Below are positions 1 to 5,851 of a stretch of 5,911 nucleotides of DNA, piece after piece; the first letter of the stretch is position 1; every line of letters begins with the position of its first letter. Origin of the DNA: JAZRUF01 sp045636205 (GTDB taxonomy: Bacteria > Bacillota > Clostridia > Oscillospirales > JAAYXM01); assembly GCA_045636205.1 (NCBI GenBank), contig JAZTXE010000049.1, positions 1-5,911 on the forward strand, given 5' to 3'. Both the position numbers and the translations under genes were made by a program. The notes under the pieces were generated by a model, which saw only the letters and a list, made by a program, of their open reading frames with translations, was not told where the DNA came from and ran no database searches.

Positions 1-735
1 GGTTATAGAAAAAATATAATAAGACAACAGAACCGTCCCCTTGTCCATTTTGACGGTGATTTCGGAGAGATGTGCAGTATGTGGCCGCAGTTCTTCAATG
101 AGGAAGAGATTACGCATCCTGCAGACCGAATCACGGCAATAGCAGAAGCACTCGACAGAATTCAGCCGACATTTGCTAATCCGTACAGCTACAATATAGC
201 GGCAGCAGCTGAATATATCGCCAATGATATTATCGATACCATGCTTGGTGAGGATATTCGTCAAAGTGCGCCAACATTTGCGGATAAGCAGATTGCAAAG
301 CATAAGCGAGAAGTAGCGCGTGTGCGTGCATCGAAGGATGAGCAGCTTTCAAAGCAGGAAAAGAAATATCAGGAGAACCATGAGAAAGTGCGCAATGAAG
401 GAAGAGAACGCGATGAGGATAAGCCGCCGCTGTCGCTGAGTGAGCTTGTGGCGAAGATAAAGCATGACTTCGGTATCAACATTACGTTTGGTCACGTTCG
501 TGGCAAGGATGTAAGAGGTCAGTATAACCGCAATGACAAGGGCGTGCGTACCAAGGTTGCAAACAATCTTCCGACTATAGCGCATGAGCTGGGGCATCAT
601 ATCGACAATGTATTTAGTCTCAGGCAAACTATACCTGCAGACGTCCGCTCGGAAATAGAGGGCAATTTAAGTGAACATATAAAAGAGTCTTATTCCGAGA
701 AAAAGTGGGTTCCCGAGGGGATTGCGGAGTACTAA
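1..735 (+). CDS. Fragment of phage/mobile-element polyvalent protein with zincin metallopeptidase domain (5' partial, probably 3' truncated)
   Basis: The frame is open from the first base to TAA at 733-735, so the gene probably begins outside the window. ATGs at 70 and 79 are possible internal starts; a GGAGAG at 64-69 would suit the one at 79. Numbering from the ATG at 70, residues 1-65 form a helical region rich in Ala and acidic residues, residues 71-118 a highly charged Lys/Glu coil, and residues 121-221 a metallopeptidase-like domain. HELGHH at 172-177 is the zinc-binding/catalytic HExxH motif, and EGIAEY at 216-221 fits the downstream Glu ligand motif of such zincins. The layout resembles the huge polyvalent proteins of Firmicute phages and conjugative elements, usually well over 1000 residues, where sequence continues past EG-x-AE. 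Here the stop follows at once, so I infer a truncated remnant. Family assignment is from memory of motifs. It could also be a short stand-alone metallopeptidase. Confidence 0.6.
   Translation, partial: GYRKNIIRQQNRPLVHFDGDFGEMCSMWPQFFNEEEITHPADRITAIAEALDRIQPTFANPYSYNIAAAAEYIANDIIDTMLGEDIRQSAPTFADKQIAKHKREVARVRASKDEQLSKQEKKYQENHEKVRNEGRERDEDKPPLSLSELVAKIKHDFGINITFGHVRGKDVRGQYNRNDKGVRTKVANNLPTIAHELGHHIDNVFSLRQTIPADVRSEIEGNLSEHIKESYSEKKWVPEGIAEY
23..45. repeat. Short dispersed-repeat-like sequence with GACAA/TTGTC ends
   Basis: The sequence starts with GACAA (23-27) and ends with its reverse complement TTGTC (41-45), around a core CAGAACCGTCCCC. I recall cores of the form GGGGACGGTTCT followed by TGTTGTC recurring in many copies in Clostridia and other Firmicutes, often near IS200-like or REP-associated tyrosine transposase genes; that is memory, not a search. 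A further 6-bp inverted match, ACCGTC at 32-37 with GACGGT at 52-57, could form a hairpin over a 14-nt loop. It sits inside the open frame of the neighbouring metallopeptidase fragment and may mark a rearrangement junction. Only one copy is in the window, so repetition itself cannot be shown here. Confidence 0.45.
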
Positions 736-791
736 CACGGAGAAGTTTTGCGTAAAAATATAACACGGAAGATAGGGAGTGGGATATTTTT

Positions 792-1358
792 ATGACGAAA
801 AGCATACCTCTTTTTTATTCGGATATACCGATAGGTTTTATAAGATTGCAGCAGCAGGGGAGCAGATTTGTTTTCAATGCAGAATGCCGTGATATTCAAA
901 ACGGAATTGTGCGTGCATATGCGTGCAGCGCAAACAACCCCGGGATACGGTTGCTTATCGGTGTTATGATTCCGGAAAATGGGATTTTAATTGCCCGGCG
1001 TACATACACGCGCAATGATTTGAATATGTTAAAGATTTTGCCGGAGCAAATAGATGTGGGTGAGATTGTTGCAGACGGTTGCGAAATCAGTGAGGCGGGA
1101 AAGGAAAGTTGGGTAAAGTGCAAATTTCCGCAAAGGCTTTTCTCGGATATTGCGCTCAAAAGCTCGCTCTCCGGAGCTTGCGGGATATTGGTAGATGATA
1201 ATGAAGATCCTTCACGCGTTGCGGCAAGGCTTGGTGGAGGAGTGTTTTATCTTGCACCTGCTTTTTGCTTGGTGCAGGTTATAAAGATAAACGGAGTCGT
1301 ATACGGTGTTCTGGGGAGAGAGCGAGACGGAGTTCCGTTTAAAATTGAAAAAATATGA
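792..1358 (+). CDS. Conserved Clostridia protein of unknown function
   Basis: This 188-residue protein has no signal peptide and no clear membrane segment, so it is probably cytoplasmic. The ATG at 792 has an AGGGAG at 774-779 with 12-nt spacing, somewhat long, and no better start lies near. The opening (IPLFYSDIPIGFIRL, residues 5-19) reads as beta strands. Residues 27-72 carry CRDIQNGIVRAYA, then LLIGVMIPENGILIARRTYTR. A lone Trp (W107) lies in ESWVKCKFPQRLFSD. The end reads FYLAPAFCLVQVIKI then VVYGVLGRERDGVPF (152-183). The overall pattern, with an opening 'IPLFY...G' strand, a central R-A-Y element and a terminal 'F-C-L...V...DG-x-P', matches a family of unnamed Clostridia proteins I recall, but I know of no function. 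It lies 56 bp after the metallopeptidase fragment and 68 bp before the surface protein in the same direction, so co-transcription with the latter is possible. Confidence 0.8.
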   Translation: MTKSIPLFYSDIPIGFIRLQQQGSRFVFNAECRDIQNGIVRAYACSANNPGIRLLIGVMIPENGILIARRTYTRNDLNMLKILPEQIDVGEIVADGCEISEAGKESWVKCKFPQRLFSDIALKSSLSGACGILVDDNEDPSRVAARLGGGVFYLAPAFCLVQVIKINGVVYGVLGRERDGVPFKIEKI

Positions 1359-1410
1359 TGTGAAGGGGAACCAAATTATTCCTATAGCGTCTAAGAAAAT
1401 AAAAGCAAAA

Positions 1411-1417
1411 GAGGAGG
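1411..1417 (+). promoter_or_regulatory. Strong ribosome binding site of the surface-protein gene
   Basis: GAGGAGG lies 9 nt upstream of the ATG at 1427. It fixes the start directly before a Lys-Arg and hydrophobic signal peptide. I see no convincing sigma-A promoter between 1359 and 1410. Confidence 0.8.
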
Positions 1418-1426
1418 AAAAGTAAT

Positions 1427-3697
1427 ATGAAAAGAATTATTAGTTTGTGCTTAGTATTTTGCATGGCCTTTTCTTCAATGTGCAGTGCGGTAAGCGCAGA
1501 GAGTGCAGGCAATTCCGCGGAGATGGAGAATGTGCTTGTTCAGGTTAAGTCTAAGATTGACATTGAAAAGCAGTACAGTGAGTTTTCTTATCGCTATAAC
1601 AGCCGTGATGAGAATTCATATTGGGTTTTCACGTGGGGATGGCCGGATAACGGAGATATTCAGATACAAGCGGATGACAGAGGCAGGATTATAAGCTACA
1701 GAAAATGGAATTATACAAGTGGTAAGGAAAGCCGTGCACCGTCTTTTACGCGTTTGGAGGCGCAGGCGAGAGCTACGACATTTGTAAAAAAAGCGATTCC
1801 GGAGGTGTACGGTGCGCTGGGAAATGAGCCTGAGTACATGGTTAACTCACAAAGCCTGTGCTATTCTTTTACATATAACCGATTTGAAAATGGGATACCT
1901 TGCATAAATCAGCAGGTGAATGTCCGCGTCAACTACGTTACGGGCGATGTGGAAAGTATGAGCGTTGAGTGGTTATATGATGTCGAGTTTAAAAAGGTAG
2001 AAAAGCCGATTGGGCAAGAGAAAGCAAAAAAGATATGGAAGGAAAAAACTGATCTTGAGCTAAAGTATTTATACGATTTGAGCGGGATTGACTCGGTGGG
2101 AAAGACTGTTAAGGCTTTTTTGGCATATGTTCCGACTCAGGATGCGAAGTCTATAAATGCAGAAACCGGTGAAATTTTAGAGCAGGAATACGAGTGGGTG
2201 TATGACTATGGCGCAGATGATGCGGTTACTGAGGATATGTCCGCTGCGGGTGCCGGAGCAAGTAATTCACAGGCAAATAAGGTGCAGCTTTCGGAAGAAG
2301 AACTTAAAAAAATAGCTGAGCACGACAATCTTCTGACGCTAAACCAAGCAGATAAAAAAGTGCGTGAGCTTTCCGAGTTATCGTTAAATGCAAATTTCAG
2401 AATATCAAGCAGTAATCTGATAGCGGACAGTTATGCATATCCGGTTGCGTACGGTGAACAAGAGGGAGTAGGGTATTCGTGGAGAATTGTTTACACCGGT
2501 CCGGTCACCAAGGGGCAGTCACCGCAGAGTATATATGTAACCGTTGATGCGCGCACCGGAGAGCTTGAGTCATACCGCGATTATGAAACAAATGATTTGA
2601 GCGCGGATATGAAGGCAAGTCTTACTGCGGCACAAGCGAAGACTATATCTGACAGGTTTATTAAAAAAGTGTCAAAGGATAAAGCGGGTAAGGTTTTGGA
2701 TGCTGAGGCTACGGAAATAAGCTCGTGGAATTCAAATGGAAACAAAGTACAGACCGGATGGGATTTTAAATATACAAGAGCCAATGATGGCATTCCCACT
2801 GCGAGTGATAGTGTTAATATTTCTGTAAATCGCATGACAGGAAAGATTACTTTTTATACATGTGTATGGCAAGAGAGTGTACAGTTTGAAGCGGCATCGG
2901 GAATAATCGGCAAGGATGCGGCTATTGCGGCTTATATTGACAACGCATGTGTAAACCTCGAATATCATACATTCATGACGTATTTGTATAATACGGAGAG
3001 TGAAGTTGAGGAAAAAAGTATTGGATATTTAGGAGACGGAGTGAAAAATAAGAAATCTACGGTTTTGGTATATTCTTTTGAGAGTCCGTCCACAGTTATT
3101 TCTGCAAAGAGTGGAAAGTATATAGACTTCAGCGGTACAGAAGTGGAGAAAACACACGGTAATAAAACGTTTAGCGGCTATGCGGATACTAAGGGGCACT
3201 ATGCCGAGCGCGAAATAAGCTTGCTTGCAGATATTGGTGTCCTACCGCAACGCGATAAGTTTATGCCGCATCAGAATATAAAGCAGAAGGAGTTTTTGTA
3301 CTATCTCTTTATGGGGGCTAATACATATCGCATGTATAACCAAGCGGGTATTGCTGACACAGCCGTTATAGATGAGGTTTACGCTTCGGCGATAAGTGCA
3401 GGAGTTATAACGGAAAAGGAGATAAACAGAGAGGCGGCGGTCAGCAGATACCAAGCGATTAGGTTTTTAGTAAGATATATGGGGCTTGGGAAGTTAGCGT
3501 CTGACCATTCTATTTTCCGTGTTGGGTTTAAAGATGCGGCGGAGATTCCAAAGGAGTATTTGGGGTTTGTGGCTAACGGAAAATCAATGCAGATAATCAG
3601 CGGAAGCCACGGTAGCTTTAACGGTAGCTTAAGCTTGACAAACGGTGATGCGGCGAAGATAATTTACAATACATTGAAAAAAGTCGGGGAGTACTAA
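1427..3697 (+). CDS. Secreted cell-surface protein with YcdB/YcdC (PepSY-like) repeats and C-terminal S-layer homology domains
   Basis: This 756-residue protein begins with a signal peptide: MKRIIS, a hydrophobic core, and a probable cut after AVSA (residue 24). The body looks like YcdB/YcdC-type domains built of PepSY-like units. Each unit has a helix (AQARATTFVKKA near 112-123; AAQAKTISDRFIKKV near 401-415) followed by strands ending in NGIP...VNYVTGD (155-175) or DGIP...VNRMTGK (454-474). A linker with LSEEELKKIAEHDNLL precedes the second half. Three degenerate SLH motifs follow: about 582-630 (FSGYADTKGHYAEREI), 642-690 and 701-750 (FKDAAEIPKEYLGFV). SLH domains normally hold proteins non-covalently on pyruvylated secondary wall polymers, so it is probably wall-anchored outside the cell. 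No catalytic motif is seen. PepSY units are linked in other proteins to protease inhibition or regulation, but the role here is unknown. A strong ribosome site precedes it and a terminator hairpin follows. Confidence 0.88.
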   Translation: MKRIISLCLVFCMAFSSMCSAVSAESAGNSAEMENVLVQVKSKIDIEKQYSEFSYRYNSRDENSYWVFTWGWPDNGDIQIQADDRGRIISYRKWNYTSGKESRAPSFTRLEAQARATTFVKKAIPEVYGALGNEPEYMVNSQSLCYSFTYNRFENGIPCINQQVNVRVNYVTGDVESMSVEWLYDVEFKKVEKPIGQEKAKKIWKEKTDLELKYLYDLSGIDSVGKTVKAFLAYVPTQDAKSINAETGEILEQEYEWVYDYGADDAVTEDMSAAGAGASNSQANKVQLSEEELKKIAEHDNLLTLNQADKKVRELSELSLNANFRISSSNLIADSYAYPVAYGEQEGVGYSWRIVYTGPVTKGQSPQSIYVTVDARTGELESYRDYETNDLSADMKASLTAAQAKTISDRFIKKVSKDKAGKVLDAEATEISSWNSNGNKVQTGWDFKYTRANDGIPTASDSVNISVNRMTGKITFYTCVWQESVQFEAASGIIGKDAAIAAYIDNACVNLEYHTFMTYLYNTESEVEEKSIGYLGDGVKNKKSTVLVYSFESPSTVISAKSGKYIDFSGTEVEKTHGNKTFSGYADTKGHYAEREISLLADIGVLPQRDKFMPHQNIKQKEFLYYLFMGANTYRMYNQAGIADTAVIDEVYASAISAGVITEKEINREAAVSRYQAIRFLVRYMGLGKLASDHSIFRVGFKDAAEIPKEYLGFVANGKSMQIISGSHGSFNGSLSLTNGDAAKIIYNTLKKVGEY
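3609..3630 (+). repeat. 12-bp-period tandem duplication inside the last SLH motif
   Basis: ACGGTAGCTT occurs at 3609-3618 and again at 3621-3630. It encodes the repetitive stretch GSFNGSLS near the C-terminus of the surface protein and keeps the frame. It is probably a small slippage duplication in a surface loop. Confidence 0.6.
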
Positions 3698-3703
3698 GAT
3701 GCA

Positions 3704-3732
3704 AAAGAGCGATGCAAAGTGCATCGCTCTTT
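3704..3732. terminator. Bidirectional intrinsic terminator between convergent genes
   Basis: The arms AAAGAGCGATGCA (3704-3716) and TGCATCGCTCTTT (3720-3732) pair perfectly over 13 bp with a 3-nt AAG loop. The hairpin starts 7 nt after the surface-protein stop and ends 4 nt before the stop of the MATE gene. On the plus strand the U run is short (CTCTTTC). On the minus strand it is TCTTTTG, slightly better. It therefore probably ends transcription from both sides. Confidence 0.85.
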
Positions 3733-3735
3733 CGA

Positions 3736-5109
3736 CTATTTAGGCATATCCCGTAAGGGAATTAAGTTTTTTATTTTAGCGCGATAGGTCAAAATGAAAA
3801 GGAAAATACTTACGACCAATGCGACTGCTTCGGCTATGGGGAACGCAAACCATACGTAGCTAAGACCGATTTTAGAGAGAAGATATGAGACCGGGAGAAT
3901 GAGTACAATTTGGCGCAAAAGTGAGATTAAAAGGCTTTTTTGACCATCTCCTATCGCTTGGAAAAACGTTGAGAACATAATGCCGATAGCAGCGGAAGTA
4001 AAGCAAAGTGAAATTGTACGCAATGCAGGAATTCCGGTTTCAATGAGTTCTGCGTTGTTGTTGAAAATAGCAAGCAGGTTTTTTGTAAATATCCAGAAAA
4101 CAAGGGTTCCGACAAGCATTATCCCAAACGCTATGATGCATCCGATTTTTAAAGCGGAAATCATCCTTTTTTTGTTGCGAGCACCGTAGCAGTAACCTAT
4201 AACCGGCATAACACCATGGGTAAGGCCGAAAACCGGCATGAACACGAAGGATTGTAGTTTGTAATAAACACCGAGTACCGAAACCGCAATTTCGGAAAAG
4301 CCGGATAAAATCATGTTCAAGAAGGTGTTTAAAAACGAACCGATTGCTTGCATGATTATTGCGGGTAGTCCAACTGCGTAAATAGCTTTGACGGTTTTAA
4401 AGTCAAAACGGAAATTGCGTAAGGAGATATGAACCTCATTTTTTTTGAAAAATAAAAAGAACATGGCGAGGAACATGGCTATAATTTGACCGGTTACTGT
4501 GGCTATCGCAGCTCCTGCGATTCCCATTTCAGGGAAACCGAAGTATCCAAAAATCATTATCGGGTCAAGTATTATATTTATAATTGCGCCGACTAACTGG
4601 AGGAGCATGGGGTAAATCATGTTACCGGTGGCTTGGAGAGTTTTTTCAGCGTAAACCTGAATGAATACACCTATTGAAAAAACAGAAACTATATAGGTAT
4701 AAGAACAACTCATTTGGTATGTTATTTCGCTTTGTGCAAAGACGCGGAAAAACGGTTTGATTGCGATCATTGCAGCAACCGCAAAAATAATCCAACTTGC
4801 AACTGTTATAACAAGACCGTGAGTTGCAGCTTTGTTAGCTTGCTCGTAATCCCTTTCACCGAGCTTTCTGGATACCAGCGAGTTGATACCGATTCCTGTA
4901 CCTACCGCTATTGCAATCAAAAGCATTTGGATGGGAAATGCGAGTGATACGGCGGTTAGCGCATTGTCGCTGTAACGCGCGACGAAAATACTGTCCACAA
5001 TATTATACAGCGCTTGAATAAGCATGGAGAACATACTCGGAAGAGACATGCTTACTATAAGAGGGAGCATAGGGGCATAACCCATTTTGTTTTCTTTTAT
5101 TTTTTCCAT
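3736..5109 (-). CDS. MATE-family efflux transporter
   Basis: This 457-residue integral membrane protein has about 12 hydrophobic segments in two homologous halves, the usual size and layout of MATE (NorM/MepA/DinF) antiporters, which expel cationic drugs or metabolites using Na+ or H+ gradients. Family features, numbered from M at 5109: LPSMFSMLIQALYNIVDSIF (23-42), the cytoplasmic loop SRKLGERDYEQANKA (80-94), LDPIMIFG (181-188) followed by MGIAGAAIATVTGQ (195-208), and in the second half VGLPAIIMQ (246-254) and GYCYGARNKKR (305-315), the counterpart of the first loop. The RKLGERDYEQA loop suggests a MepA-like branch, but substrate cannot be told. The frame extends to an ATG at 5160; I prefer 5109 because it has a GGAG 11 nt upstream and matches the family's short N-terminus. 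The gene is monocistronic, with its own promoter and a shared terminator. No linked MarR or TetR regulator is visible. Confidence 0.93.
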   Translation of the reverse strand: MEKIKENKMGYAPMLPLIVSMSLPSMFSMLIQALYNIVDSIFVARYSDNALTAVSLAFPIQMLLIAIAVGTGIGINSLVSRKLGERDYEQANKAATHGLVITVASWIIFAVAAMIAIKPFFRVFAQSEITYQMSCSYTYIVSVFSIGVFIQVYAEKTLQATGNMIYPMLLQLVGAIINIILDPIMIFGYFGFPEMGIAGAAIATVTGQIIAMFLAMFFLFFKKNEVHISLRNFRFDFKTVKAIYAVGLPAIIMQAIGSFLNTFLNMILSGFSEIAVSVLGVYYKLQSFVFMPVFGLTHGVMPVIGYCYGARNKKRMISALKIGCIIAFGIMLVGTLVFWIFTKNLLAIFNNNAELIETGIPALRTISLCFTSAAIGIMFSTFFQAIGDGQKSLLISLLRQIVLILPVSYLLSKIGLSYVWFAFPIAEAVALVVSIFLFILTYRAKIKNLIPLRDMPK

Positions 5110-5120
5110 TGATGATTTGT

Positions 5121-5124
5121 CTCC
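5121..5124 (-). promoter_or_regulatory. Ribosome binding site deciding the MATE start
   Basis: On the minus strand, TTTGGAGAC places GGAG at 5124-5121, 11 nt before the ATG at 5109. The upstream in-frame ATG at 5160 would leave only about 10 nt of leader after the predicted transcription start and has no such site. Confidence 0.7.
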
Positions 5125-5176
5125 AAATAAAAAATTCTGAAACGTGACACGGATGTGCAAGAATCAGTTCTTGGAT

Positions 5177-5206
5177 ATTTTAGCATAGTGCAATCAGATT
5201 TGTCAA
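5177..5206 (-). promoter_or_regulatory. Sigma-A promoter of the MATE gene, extended -10
   Basis: Read on the minus strand there is a perfect -35 TTGACA (5206-5201), an 18-bp spacer, and -10 TAAAAT (5182-5177) preceded by TGC, an extended -10 element. Initiation near 5170 would give a leader of about 60 nt before the ATG at 5109. I see no clear operator palindrome or riboswitch in that leader. Confidence 0.85.
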
Positions 5207-5280
5207 TCGGATGGGGGGAGCTATGAGTTTCGGCGATTTTGGGTGTATGAATATTTTTCTTGTTTTTTTTATTTTTACGC

Positions 5281-5309
5281 TTGACAAGTGTGATGGTATA
5301 TGGTAGAAT
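5281..5309 (+). promoter_or_regulatory. Sigma-A promoter of the tRNA cluster
   Basis: A perfect -35 TTGACA (5281-5286) is followed by a 17-bp spacer and -10 TAGAAT (5304-5309). Initiation near 5316 lies about 15 nt before the first tRNA. It is divergent from the MATE promoter, with 74 bp between the two -35 boxes, a stretch that includes a T-rich tract at 5251-5276. Confidence 0.9.
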
Positions 5310-5330
5310 TTATAAGCTGACTGTAGACGG

Positions 5331-5404
<74 letters not shown>

Positions 5405-5445
5405 TTTTTTTTACTCCCGTTTTATGTCTGTCCGTTGTCATATAT

Positions 5446-5522
5446 GCGCCTGTAGCTCAGCTGGATAGAGCAACTGCCTTCTAAGCAGTAGGTTGGGAGT
5501 TCGAGTCTCTCCAGGCGCGCCA
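5446..5522 (+). tRNA. tRNA-Arg (anticodon TCT)
   Basis: The acceptor arm GCGCCTG (5446-5452) pairs fully with CAGGCGC (5512-5518), with discriminator G and encoded CCA (5520-5522). The anticodon stem ACTGC/GCAGT encloses loop CTTCTAA, giving TCT at 5480-5482, which reads AGA/AGG. The spacer from tRNA-Gly is 41 nt and starts with eight Ts, with no added hairpin or promoter seen. Confidence 0.97.
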
Positions 5523-5534
5523 CTTTTTTTGTAT

Positions 5535-5612
5535 GGTGGATATAGCTCAGTTGGTTAGAGTACCAGATTGTGGCTCTGGGGGTCGCCGGTTCGAATCCGG
5601 TTATCCACCCCA
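5535..5612 (+). tRNA. tRNA-His (anticodon GTG)
   Basis: The acceptor arm GTGGATA (5536-5542) pairs with TATCCAC (5602-5608). An extra G at 5535 is opposite discriminator C5609, the G-1:C73 pair that identifies tRNA-His to histidyl-tRNA synthetase. CCA is encoded at 5610-5612. The anticodon stem CCAGA/TCTGG encloses loop TTGTGGC, giving GTG at 5570-5572. If G-1 is not counted the gene starts at 5536. Confidence 0.97.
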
Positions 5613-5642
5613 TTTTCCCCTTTCCGTTGTCCCCGCCGATAC

Positions 5643-5718
5643 TGGGGTGTAGCCAAGTCGGTAAGGCACCAGACTTTGACTCTGGCATTCGTAGGTTCGA
5701 GTCCTGCCATCCCAGCCA
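5643..5718 (+). tRNA. tRNA-Gln (anticodon TTG)
   Basis: The acceptor arm TGGGGTG (5643-5649) pairs with CATCCCA (5708-5714) with one G-T wobble. The discriminator is G and CCA is encoded at 5716-5718. The anticodon stem CCAGA/TCTGG encloses loop CTTTGAC, giving TTG at 5676-5678, which reads CAA/CAG. The weak U1-A72 first pair is a known glutaminyl-tRNA synthetase identity feature. Confidence 0.97.
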
Positions 5719-5722
5719 ATAC

Positions 5723-5798
5723 GATCCACTAGCTCAGTAGGTAGAGCACCGCCCTTTTAAGGCGGGTGTCCGGAGTTCGAGTCTCCGGCGGGTCACCA
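5723..5798 (+). tRNA. tRNA-Lys (anticodon TTT), acceptor stem with A6-C67 mismatch
   Basis: The anticodon stem CCGCC/GGCGG encloses loop CTTTTAA, giving TTT at 5756-5758, which reads AAA/AAG. The T arm CGGAG/CTCCG with TTCGAGT and the encoded CCA (5796-5798) are normal. The acceptor arm GATCCAC (5723-5729) faces GCGGGTC (5788-5794), giving a U3-G70 wobble and an A6-C67 mismatch; a T at 67 would restore pairing. It lies 4 nt after tRNA-Gln and directly precedes the terminator, so it is co-transcribed. Confidence 0.95.
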
Positions 5799-5831
5799 AA
5801 AGCGTATTGCGTTATGCAATACGCTTTTTTT
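5798..5831 (+). terminator. Intrinsic terminator of the tRNA operon
   Basis: The arms GCGTATTGC (5802-5810) and GCAATACGC (5816-5824) pair perfectly around loop GTTAT. The pairing extends by four A-T pairs (5798-5801 with 5825-5828), and seven Ts run from 5825 to 5831. The first paired A is the last base of the tRNA-Lys CCA, so the hairpin abuts the tRNA. Confidence 0.92.
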
Positions 5832-5851
5832 AAAATTCGGGGGTGAATCTA

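Noticed and set aside
726..735. Identical ten bases GGAGTACTAA at the ends of the metallopeptidase fragment (726-735) and of the surface-protein gene (3688-3697)
   Set aside because: Similarity does not extend beyond the ten bases on either side; it is probably chance from a shared Glu-Tyr-stop ending.
733..769. TAACACGGA repeated at 733-741 and 761-769
   Set aside because: Two 9-base copies 28 bp apart with no further similarity or palindrome; too weak for an operator or direct-repeat claim.
2581..2968. Two overlapping minus-strand frames inside the surface-protein gene
   Set aside because: They lie opposite a well-supported long gene, lack ribosome sites and show no recognisable protein features.
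5110..5160. Extension of the MATE protein by 17 residues to an ATG at 5160
   Set aside because: It has no ribosome site, begins about 10 nt after the predicted transcription start, and adds residues unlike the family N-terminus.
5223..5306. 27-codon plus-strand frame after a GGGGGAG
   Set aside because: The ribosome-site spacing is only 2 nt, the frame overlaps the -35 and -10 of the tRNA promoter, and the peptide is low-complexity Phe-rich.
5422..5688. 88-codon minus-strand frame across the tRNA genes
   Set aside because: It is antisense to three tRNAs. Its GFEPATPRATIWYSNQLSY-type peptide is the familiar spurious translation of complementary tRNA strands.
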